Of a stretch of 64,000 bases of DNA, positions 50,201 to 62,404 are shown one piece after another. The position numbers and the translations under genes were made by a program. The DNA is taken from assembly GCA_003999685.1 (NCBI GenBank), contig CP021222.1:124001-188000 (forward strand), given 5' to 3'. The notes under the pieces are model-generated. The model searched no databases. It was not told where the DNA came from and worked only from the letters and a program-made list of their open reading frames with translations. Source of the DNA: Taiwanofungus camphoratus (Eukaryota > Basidiomycota > Agaricomycetes > Polyporales > Taiwanofungaceae). Every line of letters starts with the position of its first letter. The stretch's first letter is position 1.

Positions 50201-50623
50201 GAAGCTGTGTAGTTGAAGCGGATCGCTGCTGTTTCGGGAGACGTAGACGCATTAGCCATAGGGCGGGGTAAAACAGACTCGGGGACCTCGTAGCGTGCAG
50301 CTGACGCATCAGTAATCTTAAGGTGAATCCGTGTATCTGTCCAATGACCAGAGTCTTGTAAGCGCACTTCAAGATGATCCAGTATACATACTGGTTTCAT
50401 ACGTAACTGCCAGGTTCAACCATTCAATGTCAGGTCCGAAGACATTACATGGCTCTCCTGCCAAGACAAGTGTTGCCGTCAGGTTAGGTCCCTGCATGTT
50501 CACATTCAACGCCCTATATCCTGGGCATGCATCCAGCACGTTCGAATTACCGGTGGTCGCATACGCAATCCAAGCGAGGGCGCCAAGAACGACTAACAGC
50601 TGCTGGTACCCGCAAGCTCTCAT
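47211..50623 (-). CDS. Secreted GH31 alpha-glucosidase
   Basis: Many-exon gene encoding about 900 residues, starting [20 protein letters not shown], a signal peptide. The N-terminal beta-sandwich includes [13 protein letters not shown] and [15 protein letters not shown]. The catalytic barrel shows [23 protein letters not shown], the nucleophile motif [29 protein letters not shown] with the acid/base Asp in GDN, and VGADICGY. These are all GH31 signatures. The C-terminal domains hold [14 protein letters not shown] and SLYVDDGVS. Several NxT/NxS sites suggest glycosylation. The enzyme would release glucose from the non-reducing ends of maltose, starch or similar alpha-glucans outside the cell. 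It matches fungal maltase-glucoamylase-like enzymes in order and length. Confidence 0.93.
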
Positions 50624-51739
50624 ATTGCAGAGTTGGCGGTTTGACAGAACACCCGAAGAACACCTCACGCATCTTCTGGATTTAAGGAGGGACCGCACGG
50701 TCAACTCATGGTACATCTTTCCCGGTGTCGTAGGAAAAAAATAGTCGTCGCAGTCAGTTGACCCTCTCTTCGGCCCATGTGACAGCTGTATGTATTGGTG
50801 CTCTTCATTCCTCGAGGGCCCAGGTGCGATCATCTAGAACTCGATGCAAAGTGCAACATGTATGGCGACCTCGTTCCAAATCTGGGGCTTGTGAGGAAAA
50901 CAAATCGGTGCACACAGTTGGTACACGATGTGTTTAGATCACCTAGGAGACCCGACGATTTGGCGATTTGGTTCTCTTCCAAGACAAGTGGACGAGAGGT
51001 TGGATAAGTAGACAGCTGCATACTGGGAATATCAGAACAACGAGTTATAAGTAGCGAGCATACAGTGTACAGAAGGGTGATAACATGCTTATGATCAAGT
51101 TTGTACCGAGGCGCTAAAGATGATTCCTTATTTAAGCAGAAAACTTGTCTTCCCTACGAAACCTTGTAAACAAGGCTAGACACTATGGGCTACCATTACC
51201 AGAAAGTAAGTAGGTAAGTACTCCTCACGAGTACCGAGCTGTCCATACCAGGGTGGGCAGGCCTGAGCGGGAACCAACTTGAACCTCGATCATCGGCTGT
51301 ATTGGCAGGAGTCCGGGATGGCGAATCTAAGACTGCTTTACCCTCAGCCTGATGAAGTTGGAAGGCGAATTCGAGATATATTGGAAGAGGAACATGGAAG
51401 TTCCGTTCCATTCCAGATAGAATCCTTCCAGCTTGATGAGAATGCCATTGGTGTTTTCTTTCTGCGTTCGATGAACATCTCACGGCCGAGCCTCGTGGCA
51501 TGCAGAGGGTCAACCACTCAATCAACTTTCTAGTATCGTAAAAGGAAAGTCACGAATAGCAGTGTAGCTGCAGACCGAGAGAGTTAAGCATGCGGCCAAG
51601 GGGATTGGCATATCATCTTAGGAACTTGATGATGGCCAATACATCTAAGTAAGGCAATACTCAAATGTCAGATACGGACATCCTGAGACACGAAGGTTGA
51701 AGGGATTATTTAGTCCGCCTGGGGGGACTAGCTCGAATG
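50624..51739. other. Intergenic, GH31 promoter and unassigned sequence
   Basis: Contains the upstream region of the GH31 gene. An open frame on the plus strand (51279-51533, 84 codons, LRLLYPQPDEVGRRIRDILE) looks mildly protein-like but is short, unmatched and without splice partners. I do not call it a gene. Confidence 0.35.
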
Positions 51740-52050
51740 TGAGATCAGAAACAAGCATCTTCAGTGACATGGACCGGACTACAGAAGACAATTCGATCGT
51801 AATTTGGGCATCCCTCTTCAAGTGTGTTCGCGGTTGGACATGTCACCTGCATAGATTGTTTCCGGATGTGTTCCGGGCTTGTGCAGTGTAATCACGACTA
51901 GCTCGTTAACGGACAATCTTGTTTTCGACGACGGCTCTGCCAAGGCCTCGAGGGTTGCCAAGAACCGTGAAAGACAAGTTTATGGGTGAAAATTCATATG
52001 ATCATGATAAAATTTCATTAAAGTATACTCACGAACTCGGATATCATAAC
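51740..52050 (-). pseudogene. Short-chain dehydrogenase relic C (5' fragment)
   Basis: A third SDR trace on the minus strand. It keeps the end of exon 1 with its donor (ccgagttcgtgagt, near 52040), an intron, and then LGNPRGLGRAVVEN (the TGxxxGxG loop, near 51960-51919). ELVVITLHKPG and PVHVTED follow in shifted frames, at the places of copy B's ERVVATLRKPE and PLDVTNE. No downstream SDR sequence was found. It is a short, frame-shifted remnant. Confidence 0.5.
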
Positions 52051-52517
52051 AGATACGTAAAGGTGTACCTGAACTTGTCGGCAGTTTATGTGGACATACT
52101 GGGTTGGTGGTTCAAGATGCCATCTCGGGCGCGACAACTTTCTCAGTGTGTGTGGTCAAGATTAGTGAGTGGACAACCGTGTGTAGCTTCGACAATGAAG
52201 GTAATGTCTTGTTTCCTGGGCAGCTTTGTACCCTCGATAAGGCTTCGCAAGCAAAGCAAAGATAAGGCCATCTGCAGAGTACAAGACAAACTGAGGCTGG
52301 CTCGCGAATATGGAGTATTATTCCGGTTGGTCTCCAGACCCTTTGATGGTGGCAGATTCCAGGATCGGAAAGAAAGTGCGACGGAACAAGAAGGATTGTA
52401 AATTTATGCAGACGCATCGACAACTCGCAGTTTCACCAGCACTGCGATGCATGCATCTTGGAACCAATTCCAACGTGGAACACAATGCCAGTGAGCGATC
52501 AACGAATTCAAAGAGTA
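52051..52517. other. Intergenic, no gene seen
   Basis: Sequence between the SDR relic and the left end of the MITE. Open frames here are antisense to or continuous with the relic and have no recognisable features. Confidence 0.3.
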
Positions 52518-53059
52518 CTGTGCCATTTCGACCAATTGTTCACGGGTTGTGACTGTGACACAAAATTGTGGTCAGTTCACCAGTTCAAAGGCCGGTGCGA
52601 CGGTGGACAAAAACCTCGAGTTCAGTTCATGATGTGATGTGACTGAACTGGTCAGTATACTTATTTGGCAAGTGTGACTGCCAACATATCAAATGCACTT
52701 CTTCGCTGGGTGGCCGTGGAAATTCTGCATGAATAGCTTATCTCTATAATACCATAAATTTTTTCGCCAGTCGAGATCACCACACCGGTGGTGTGAAGTT
52801 CCTCACGTTTGCTATACTTGATTTGGAAGATGATGGCCTGAGGTGTGTTTGCTAGTCTATTCTATTTTTTAATGTCCTTAGACCTTAGTGCTACTGCTGT
52901 ATCGACTCCAGAATGCCTCAGGAGTCTATGACTTTCGTTACCGTGACATTTGATGTGCAGCCAGTTCAGAGGTTGAAGTGACCCGTGACAAATCTGAACT
53001 CGACACCAGTTCAACGGGTGCTGTGACGTGTGACTGAACAGTTGGTCGAAATGGGACAG
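52518..53059. mobile_element. MITE with TA target duplication (542 bp)
   Basis: The left end reads CTGTGCCATTTCGACCAATT and the reverse complement of the right end reads CTGTCCCATTTCGACCAACT, 18 of 20 matching, with similarity running on through gttca. TA dinucleotides flank both ends (52516-52517 and 53060-53061). Subterminal copies of ccagttca and its complement tgaactgg are repeated inside. No coding frame is present. TIR plus TA suggests a non-autonomous Tc1/mariner-type element. Confidence 0.75.
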
Positions 53060-53061
53060 TA

Positions 53062-55365
53062 CTATGGTTTTACTAGCTTTGAAAACTTTTCAGCGAATTT
53101 TTGAATAACTTCACAACAACATCATGGTCTCGGAGTTTCAGCAATGCATGGCTGAAGGTCCTCACTACAATTCTATCTACTAACATGTTGAAAAAATGAG
53201 AATAGGGAGGAGGCAGAGTAGTGCTGATAAAAAAAGTGAATGTCTAACACATATTGCAAAGTTTTGTCACACTGTGTCACGGTATGCTGGTGCACGGCCA
53301 ATTCTCGGCTTCTTCGGCAGTTCAACCTTTGCAAACACACTAGCTTTCAGTTACACGGCCAAAATGGGCTGGTACCAGAAAATCATAGGATGAAAAGGGT
53401 GAAAATGGTCAAAATGGTGGTGTGAATTGGGCCCACATAAGTCCCGTGTCTGTAATTTGGACACGCTCCGGTATTGGGCCAGGTCAGAGTCATCAGAACG
53501 GCCCCGTATCTCTAGTGTGGTTTCGGGGCGTTGAATGGGTCGATTCCAGGCCATGAGAAGGTGATTGCACCCAGATACTTCAGCCTGGCATGGCTGCTGC
53601 AGCCACGGCATTTATCACATGCTGAGCATGCAATACTGAAGCAGTGCTTGTATGGCCCCCAATCAGCCCTCACTGCTGCCCGCTTCAGCCCGGGGATTAC
53701 ATCATAAGATCTGCAGCTCATTGTAATGGAAAAGCTAGCACCATTCGTCGCACTGTGGCACAACATAAATTGTAATAATCTCATAATAAAGTAGGCAGTA
53801 ACGGCTTTTGTTATATTTGTTGATAGTACAGGCCATTTGCCAATGGGGAAGTCAGAGTGAGCAGAAACAAATGTGATCTCTATGGCATGAATTTATTTTC
53901 CAAAGTAATAAAATCAAAAGTCTTGTTGTGAACTTCAGTCTTTCCGTTACTGGTGAGCAGCCACTAAAACAAACATGCACAAATACAAGCACTTGTTCGA
54001 TTCAAGTTCACCGTGACAGCAGCGCAACAGCGATGTCTGGAATTCTGTCGCAATTCAGTCCATACATCCCAAGCATAATCTCTTGCTCTGACCTCTGGCA
54101 GGTTGGTGCTATCCATTCCTTCTAATCTCTCTTGAACATCCTTTGAAGCTTCATCCAGTACTAGTGTTTTGACTTACTTACTACTCAATGCAGTTCACAA
54201 GGATGGTCATGCTCATGGAGTAACACGGGAGGAAGATTTTCTCAAAATGTATGTCCAGTCTCTGCTTCAATGGCATTCAACTGACACACCATTATTTAGG
54301 TTCTTTACTGAAAATTTCCAGAACAATCCCAAAGACTATTCTGTGTTTAATGATGCAGAGAGCCAGACATTGACAGTGGGTTGGCAGATTGCAATTTAAG
54401 ACCATTTCAGGTGGTCAATCCCTATCTTCACGGCTGAGCTCATCCACTGCCAGTGGCAGCATGTTGAACATCATTCCTGTATAATGATTACTGTCTGTTG
54501 TTTCATACCATTATATGTTGTTAATTTCATCTACTGGATGCTACTGTTGTGCTTCCAATGCTGCAATGACCCTGGAAAAAGCCTGTAATGTCACAAGAAA
54601 GAGCACCAGTGCCGGTATATTGGTAGTAAATAATGTTGTAGCTGCCTCGACCCTCGGTCAATTTCCGGGACACTGCAGTGCCATAACGGTATGCCAACCA
54701 GATGCTGGTTTCGGGCTTGCCTGCCTGCCCCGAAACAGGGCTGCATACGGGAAGTAACCGGCCTGTTTACATGTTACATCAACCATAATTTCAAGCACTA
54801 CATAAGAGATTTACAAAATTACCATAAAACCATAGGACGAAAAGGGTAGTAATCATGACGGCTATGGGCTGTTACAGGGACCTCGCTCTGAGGCCCCGTT
54901 TCCATGCCGCAGAGTTCTGGCCGTGTAGTGCTGCTGCCGCCACTGGCCGAATCGGAGTTATCTAGCGTGATTCCCTTTCTGAGCAATGTGGCTGTCATTT
55001 GTCACTCTTGCACAATGTCCTGCTTTCTACACAAAAAAGAGCTAATTTAATATTTCACTCAGTGGAGGGCCTGAATGAAAGGAATGAAGCCCTGATGCAC
55101 TGAAATTTTTAGGAAGAACCATGGGCAGGATCGGACTAGATCTGCTCATCATGGTTCATACATGGCCTTATCTGAGACTCACAATGATGCATTTGTGTCT
55201 CATAAGATGGCTACAGTGAATGGTTTTATACTTTAAGTTGATAGTACAATAGAGTATTACTAGATACATATATACAACAAGTTCCTTTAGGTTTGGTGAG
55301 GGTTGTCGTGCTCAGGAGACTATTTTGCAAAGCCTGTTCATTTTACAAAGCTAGTAAAACCATAG
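53062..55365. mobile_element. 2.3-kb TIR element with TA target duplication
   Basis: The left end CTATGGTTTTACTAGCTTTG is repeated exactly, inverted, at the right end (55346-55365). TA flanks both sides (53060-53061 and 55366-55367). Inside, no transposase can be recognised. The longest protein-like frame is 54169-54399 (HKDGHAHGVTREEDFL ... LFRFFTENFQNN), of unknown family. A phrase ataggaYgaaaagggt occurs at about 53387 and 54832. It looks non-autonomous or internally decayed. The left end shares its TA with the adjoining MITE. Confidence 0.7.
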
Positions 55366-55367
55366 TA

Positions 55368-55528
55368 CCCCCCAAAGTAAATCGAACAGGTGCTTATGTA
55401 ATGTTAAGCGATCCGACGCGACCTGGATCGACGCGCTCCTGAGCGCGTTCAACCTTGATTTGTACCAAGCCGCCACTGGCCCACGGCTCTGCCGTCTGCA
55501 ACGAGTTTAACGGCGAGCCAACAACAAG
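55368..55528 (+). promoter_or_regulatory. Promoter of the centrosomin-like gene
   Basis: Short upstream region between the TIR element and the ATG. It has two near-MCB cores (gacgcgacc and gacgcgctcc, about 55416-55438) and a palindrome-like gcgctcctgagcgc. The ACGCG core is what MBF recognises in relatives. Use here is inference. Confidence 0.35.
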
Positions 55529-58500
55529 ATGTCCGCCGCACTCAACAGTCGACCCGACACATCTGCCCAATCCATCGGTACCCACCCTGATTTTTCTTTC
55601 AACTCATTCGGTTCGGCATTCTCGACACCTGCTAAGAAACTCCGGATACCCTCATCATCATCCCAGACGACGGCCCCTTCATCCGCGCCACTCTCGACAC
55701 CATCGCCACCCAATGCATTATCATCGTTCTCACGACGTAAGGCGGACGATGCCACGCCCGCAGCGAGGCGGTTCGGTTTGTCCGGACACGAGGAGGAAGG
55801 TGAGGATACCGACGGGGACGTGCTCGACACGCCGGGTAAGGACAGACGATGGGACGACGTATCTGCTACGCCGGCACCCGGACGTCCCAAACGAACGCGC
55901 AGTGCCGGAGCGAAAGGTGGAATCAATCTCACTCTACGTGATCAGGAGAAGGTAAGTTTCGTCCTTTTCCATAACATTAGATGATTTCTTGCAAACACCA
56001 ATTTACTCTACAATGCTGTTGCATCATACCGATTGTCTCCCTCATTTTTGTACATAAGTCATAGGCCTCATTTTATTCTCCACTCTGCAGCACATCGACA
56101 GCCTGAAGAAGGAGAACTTTAATATCAAGCTCAAGGTCCACTTCCTCGAGGAGCGCCTTGCGCAGCTCGCTCCAGATCAAATTGATGCAGCACTCAAGCA
56201 GAACATCAATCTCAAGATCGAGGTGCAGCAGCGCGGAGTGGAGCTGAAGAGGCTGAAGAAGCTTGTGCTCAAGCTCGAACGGGAGCTCGAACGACTGCAA
56301 CACGGATCTGGCGGAGCGCAGTCGCGTGCGCGGGAGCTTGAGGAGAAGCTTGAGGAGCGCGAGCACGAGATTAGGGAGCTGAGGCGCAGGCGCGCTGTCG
56401 GACCAGACGACGCTGCGTTGAGACAGGTCGAAGCACGGAATGCAGAGCTCGAGGAGGAGCTGGAGAACGTGCGAGGGCTGTTAGAGGAGAACATGGATGA
56501 GATGGAGCGGCTAAGAGAGCTAGTAGAGCGGCGCGGGGACGAGTCAATGGGTGAGCAAGCAGAGGCGCGATGGCGGAGACGAGTAGAGGAGCTGGAGGGC
56601 GAGAACGAGGACCTACGGGCAAGGATGGACGACCTCGAGGAACTAATCACACAGCGAAACGACGAGAAAGAGGACCTGGCGGACGAGGTTGAAGCGCTGA
56701 AGCTCGAAATCGAGGATATACAGCGGCGAAGGGAGGCCGAGTCCATCGAACGCAGTCAGAGCCGTGCGCAGATACTAGAGGAGAGGGAAGAGCGGGAAGC
56801 GGTAGAAGAGGGTTTGAATGCAATACGGGACAAGTTGGCAGCAGCACAAATTGAACTGCAGCAGAAGGAAGACGACATCGAGATTAGGAACAGGGAGATT
56901 GAAGAGCTGGTCGCGGAGCACACACGGATTGTAGAGACCCTGGATGATGAGTGGAGAGGTGAAGTCGAGGAGACGAGAGGCCAAGTGGAAGAACTGCGTG
57001 ATGTACGTTTGTTTCAGTTTGCATTTCGCTGTATGTTCACGTTTTTGGAAGGTTCTTGAGCAACGTGACGCTGAAGCTAAGGAGCTTCGCCTACACATAA
57101 CTACCCTTGAAACCGATACTAATGACCTACACGATAAGTTCGAAGCAGCTTTGGCACATCTCGAACGGGAGTCCGAAGAGAAAGACGCCGAGATCGAAGC
57201 TGCTAATCGAGAGATCGAGAAACTTGGTGAGCAGGTATACGTCCTGGAGGAAGAGAACGAGCGCCTGAAAGAGGCGAGTGAGAGGCTGCGGGAGGACGAA
57301 GCGGTTGAAAGGGAACGTCTAGAAGCGTTATCGGCGGCACTTAAAGAGGTACAGTCTGCTTTTCTCCGAAATAAGTCATTATTTGGTATTTACGGTGAGT
57401 GTCATCAGAGAGTAGGCACGCTCAAAGCCCAATTGCAAGAGATGACAGACATGTATGAGCACAGCAATCAAGAGCTGTCTACTTACAAGTCGCAATCGGA
57501 GGAGCTTGCACAACACGTGGAGAATCTTGTAGCAGAACTTCAGCGCGAACGTGCCGCTCGTGAACGTATCACAGCAGACCTTGACAAAGCCGAGAAAGCC
57601 CAGCAGGAGTATGATGCCGCATTACGGCGCGAGCAACGCTCTCTCGAAGCCAAGGAGTCTGCATTGCAATCTGCCCTAAACGACCTTGCACGCACGCAGT
57701 CCCTGCTTACACAGCGCGAAGCGGATCTCGAAGCGGTTCAGTCCTCCCTTGAAGCCCTAGAGACGGAGTCGAAGAAGCTCGGTGAGACACACACGACCGC
57801 ACGCTTCTCATTACAGCTCGAAGTTGACCGGCTCAAGCGCGACCTGGAGCGACTCGAGGATGACCTCGCGCGCGCACGTAAGGAGCTTTACGACCGCGAG
57901 GGTAAGGGCCGCGAGCGCGACGGCGTGATCGACAAGCTCCATGCGGAGAATCGCGAGCTCTCATCCCAGCTTGCTGCGCAGACGCAGGCAAGGCTCAACG
58001 TTTCGGAGAAGCTTGATGAGGCACAGGCAAGTTTGCGTGGAGCGGAGGCAGAGATGACCTCGTTCCGGACGAAAGTCGCAGAACTGGAACAGCGGCTGGC
58101 GAAGGACCAGCGGTCATTACTGTCCGCTGAAGCTCAATATCGAGACCAGCTCACGGAGAGGAACACCTTGCTGCTGACAATCTATCAGTATATGGACAAG
58201 ATTCTCGGTGTAGACAAGACTCCGGTAAGTTGGTCTACACGTTCAATCGCCCATGACCAACAAGACTTCATCCTTGACAGAAGAAGAATGGTCAGGCCGA
58301 GACGAAGCCATTTACCAACTTCAGTGTCTTTCATGACAACCTCATCACTAGGCTCAAGGCGCTTAGCCAAATTCAATTGGACTTCGACAAGCGCGTCAAG
58401 GAGGCGGAAGCGCGGTACTCGGAGAAGCTGACTGACATGCGTAAACAACTCGACTTCCGATGGAAACAGATCGACAAGTTCGAAGCAGCGCTCAAGACCG

Positions 58501-59123
58501 TGGCAGAAACTCGGGCGACGTGGCGGAAGAAATTGAGCTCGAAGGAGGGTGAAGTAGAGGCGCTCAAGGTATCGTTCGTTTTACATCCGACTTCATGTCC
58601 TCTTGCCAACACGATGCTGCTGCAGGCGACCAACTCGGAGCTTCAAGCACAGCTTGTCAGCACACGAAAGCCAGGCACCGCCGATGCCATGGAAGTCCGG
58701 TCGCTCACTACACGTGCGACAATTGCGGAGCGGCGCCTTGCGAATGTGCAAAACCAGCTGCTTGCATCCGAGGAGAAGATCACGGTGCTGAACGAAAAGA
58801 CAGCCGCGTCAGACGCGAAGTGGGAGGCTCGAGTCAAGGAGTACGAGGCGCGGCAAAAGGTGATGGAAGAAAAGGTCAAACGAGAGCGGCAGGGCGGGAA
58901 GGAACGTGCATTAGAGCTCGAAAACCAGATAAAGTGCGTGTTTCTGTGTTCGACGCTGGGTTTCTCGATGACAGACAAATGATTTAACTGTCGCGTGCTT
59001 CCACACCGCAGGAGCTTACAACGGCAACTCGAACTAGCACAGAAGCGGGTACAGCAGCTCAACGAGCTGACAGAGATCAACGGGCTAAAGAAAGCCAGCT
59101 CATCGCCGGGCGGCGGTCGATAG
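55529..59123 (+). CDS. Centrosomin/Mto1-like gamma-tubulin anchoring coiled-coil protein (CM1 motif)
   Basis: Seven exons (55529-55951, 56091-57002, 57052-57348, 57409-58224, 58281-58568, 58626-58933, 59012-59123) give 1051 residues. A disordered Ser/Pro-rich head (about 140 residues) leads to the CM1 (Cnn_1N) motif, LTLRDQEKHIDSLKKENFN then KVHFLEERLAQLAPDQID and LKQNINLKIEV. CM1 binds and activates gamma-tubulin complexes in centrosomin, CDK5RAP2, Mto1 and Pcp1. Nearly all the rest is heptad-repeat coiled coil. It ends LKKASSSPGGGR. The protein should nucleate microtubules at the spindle pole body or cytoplasmic organising centres. Mto1-like and Pcp1-like roles cannot be told apart from this sequence. 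Confidence 0.9.
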
Positions 59124-59369
59124 GCAGGCCAGTTTATAGCTCCTTTCCATTCCTCATACTCCTTCGTTCATGATTTTGTAATTATTGTCCTTGTCTGCTT
59201 GTTTTCGGCTTGCTATCGTTACGCAGCGGGTTTAGGAGATGCAGGTTCACTAACTGTACAGTCTTATATTGCAGTCATGCGTACACTTGTATCGAGTAAT
59301 CACATCCTGCTTACTTTATGCACGTGTCTTCTCCTAGATATCACGATATATCTGAACTCGATCATATGT

Positions 59370-60573
59370 TCAGAACCCGCCGACTGTCCAGCCTCCATCG
59401 GCGACGATAATCTTTCAGTATGTCAGCAGCCTGCGACCGAAATCCGACAAGGAAATGATTCGATGCGCCCACCTTGTTCGTCATGTAACCATTTGAGGCG
59501 AGTAGAAGCACGACCTCGGCGATCTCGTCAGGCTTGCCCAGCCGCCCCACCGGGATCTTGCTCTGTTTATTATTCAGTGAGTTTGTCTTCCGCAAGACCT
59601 TTGCACGGGTGCCTGTAACACTAACCCTGGCATCCGGCGATGGATTCGCCATCATGGCCGTATCTGTGTTGGTCGAAGACGAGGTGAGCGTGCGGGTGGA
59701 GGGGCGACTGGTCGGGTGACGTCTACCTTCGATCAAGGCGGGTGCGACTGCGTTTGCGGTCTGTTTTGTTATCTTAGTGCATTGTTTTGGGAGGGGCTAA
59801 ATCTGCATACGATGCCATCTTTAGAGTACCGTAACGATAGCCAGTGGACGAGACCGTGTAGAGCGGACTTGGAGGACGCGTAGTGCGGCCCAATCACTCC
59901 GCCGTTACCTGCTGCCACACTGAATTTGCAAGAAGTGAGCTTGCCGTGTGCACTGAGCGGAGAAGGTCTACCTTGACGTGAAGATGATGCGGCCCCACTT
60001 CCGTGTTTCCATGTACGGAAGGCAGAGTTGTGCAAGCTATGCCGATCACATCAAGTGGTCAAAATCGAACGGAAGTGCCGCATCCAGCGCACGAACCGCA
60101 TAGCTCGTCCCAGTGTTTGTCCTCCATACTTCCTCGAATGTCTCGAAAGACACGTCTTTGATGTCTCCCGTGGGGCCAATTTTCGGACCCGCGATGCCGT
60201 GGTTGCTGAAGAGGACATCCGGGTTCCCAAGCACTTTGACGACCTCTGCATGCAGCCGACGCGCCTCCTCGTATTTGGACAGGTCTGCCTGGAAAGCGGC
60301 GAACTTGGGCTTCACGCCCTGCGGCGCGAGTAAACCGAGCTGCGAGATGAGGGTCTCCGCTTTGGCCTTCGACGAAGCAGCGTTATAGTGAATTGCAATT
60401 GAGCAACCGACGCGGGCGAGAGCCTTCGCTGTCGCCTGGCCAATTCCACCGCTGCCGGTGAAAGTGCGATCAGACCGTTCTTTCAGAGCACACTTGGTGA
60501 AGAAATCGAAACATACGTGCATCCGGTGACAAGGACAAGTTTACCTTTCAGAGCTGAACCTACTGATGCCATA
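59370..60573 (-). CDS. FabG-like short-chain dehydrogenase/reductase
   Basis: The start is MASVGSALKGKLVLVTG; an intron follows and GGIGQATAKALARVG completes the TGxxxGIG cofactor loop. FSNHGIAGPK replaces NNAG. The catalytic exon reads FSVAAGNGGVIGPHYASSK (Ser ... YxxxK). Later exons give SKIPVGRLGKPDEIAEVV and LLLASNGYMTNK, and the last short exon ends IIVADGGWTVGGF at 59370. This matches 3-oxoacyl-ACP-reductase-like SDRs of about 270 residues. The substrate cannot be named. It is not a close paralogue of the three SDR copies at 36-52 kb. It converges on the centrosomin-like gene and is divergent from the DUF92 gene. Confidence 0.82.
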
Positions 60574-61204
60574 GTCAAGCTGTTATCCGAGCTACTAGAA
60601 CTAGTACTGTTCCTGTTGTGATGAACCTTGCGACGGATAGTCGATGGGCTATCGAAATTTATTCCGTCCCATAGCATCATCCCAAATATATATCCGCTCA
60701 GGCTCTCCGGCAGGGCGAACGGGATGTCAACGACGCCGAGGTTCCAACATGTTCCGAGTATACACACTGTAAACAGCGCACATACGTGCGTCCAGGTCTC
60801 TGCATGACGTCCGACTGTGGAAGCACTGGAGACGGAAGGCCATCGGAGGCCGATAAACATATCTGCACCACATGTGCCACTCACTAGATCTCACCTTCAA
60901 AGACTCTGGGCACTAGAAACGCCCCCAGCAACAGACCTGTATCACGAATCTACAGTGGTAGAGATGGCGGGTTCGACAGATGTAAAGCAACGATACTGGG
61001 TGTGCACGCTGCACAGCAGGCCTCTTTCCATTGACCGTCATATTCGACTACATAAGCGCCCGTAAGATCTTTGGAGTTTGAGTCGACTCACTAGCAATAT
61101 CAGTATGGGTCTGAGCGCTCACCTTGTCGCGAAGCCCCGCACTCAAATATTGAAACAGAACGTTGGTCGCGCAGAGGCAAGGATTGGATATTGACTTGTA
61201 GGCC
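60574..61204. other. Divergent promoter gap, no gene seen
   Basis: About 630 bp between divergent starts of the FabG-like SDR and the TMEM19-like gene. Open frames here lack motifs. Confidence 0.4.
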
Positions 61205-62404
61205 ATGTTTGAAGAACTTCCCATCACACCCTTCCTCCTCGCCGCCTTACTCGGCTTCCAGGGCCATCGCAAGCGGTCACTTTCGCCCTCTGGTGCAATT
61301 GCAGCCTTTATCGTCGGTTTCACCATGATGGCGGTCCCCCTCCGCGCATTCGGTGTGTCTTTAATCGTATTCTACCTCGTCGGCTCGCGCGCAACGAAGG
61401 TGGGCAAGCAGCTGAAGGCCCGGCTCGAGGAGGGCCACCAGGAGGCAGGTTACAGGAGCGCAGCGCAGGTGCTCTGCAACTCCGCGTCCGCGTTTGCAGC
61501 GTGCTTGGCCTGGAACGCCATATTCGTACCTCATTCACTGTTAGCCAAAGCGCTTGCCGGTGTGGTGCCATTGCAGGCACCGTACGACTTCCAGCAGTGG
61601 TGCCCGCTCACGCCTCCCGTGTCGGCTGCATGGAGTCGACCGTTGATTTTTGTCACGCTTGGGTGTGTTAGACGTTTGCCCAACGGCCTGCAGTGTGCAC
61701 TGTGCTAACTACCGATGCATCTCGGACAGCCATTTTGCCTGCTGTCTAGGCGACACGCTTGCCTCAGAGCTTGGCATCCTCTCGCGGTCGCCGCCCATCC
61801 TCATCACGACCCTCAAGCCTGTACCGCCTGGCACCAATGGCGGGATGTCACTTGCGGGTACACTTGCCTCTCTTGGTGGTGGACTCACAATGGGCTTGAC
61901 GCTCGCAGCGTCACTCCTTATAGAAAGCAGCGCGTGCAGGGCGCGCTGGTCGGACGTCGTGCTACCGCTGCTCGCTTGGGGCATGGCGGCTGGCGGCCTT
62001 GGGTCGCTGGTGGGTGTTGTGGTTCATCCCGAAATAATTTCAATCTCTGACACGCCCTGCGTTCGGAAAATGGTCTCATAACATGCTGCTGTCTCTGCAT
62101 TTGCGCGCCTGTGCTTTGCATACTTCGCATTTCCTGCTGTGCATCAGCTCGACTCGTTGATGGGCGCTACGCTGCAGCGCACGCGCTACTCTCAGACAAC
62201 AAAGCGTATCCTTACTGATGAGGCGCCTGAGCCCGCAAGCGGCGCTGAAATTAAGGTTGTCAGCGGATTCGACATTCTCAACAATAATCAGGTGTGTTTC
62301 GACTTGGTGAGTCTGAGGTCCTCTGTTTCTTATTGAATGGACTGCACAAGGTGAACCTGTTGTCGTCCATTGTCGTTGCCCTCGTCCTCGGCGCCGTTGC
62401 TTAG
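61205..62404 (+). CDS. TMEM19/DUF92 integral membrane protein
   Basis: Starts MFEELPITPFLLAALLGFQG, already a membrane segment, and continues with GAIAAFIVGFTMMAVPL, then VGSRATKVGK, the family's hallmark after the second helix. After an intron GHFACCLGDTLASELGILS appears, followed by PPGTNGGMSLAGTLASLGGG, both DUF92 signatures. A long intron (about 62010-62148) joins GLGSL to LDSLMGATLQRT. The ending is a last helix, LLSSIVVALVLGAVA. The family includes human TMEM19 and plant VTE6 (phytyl-phosphate kinase). The activity of the fungal members is not established. Confidence 0.85.

Noticed and set aside
51919-52401. 160-codon plus-strand open frame
   Set aside because: It is antisense to the SDR relic and has no features of its own.
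55507-56746. Minus-strand Ser/Leu-rich frames opposite the centrosomin-like gene
   Set aside because: Antisense of a Glu/Arg-rich coiled coil always gives such Ser/Leu-rich open frames.
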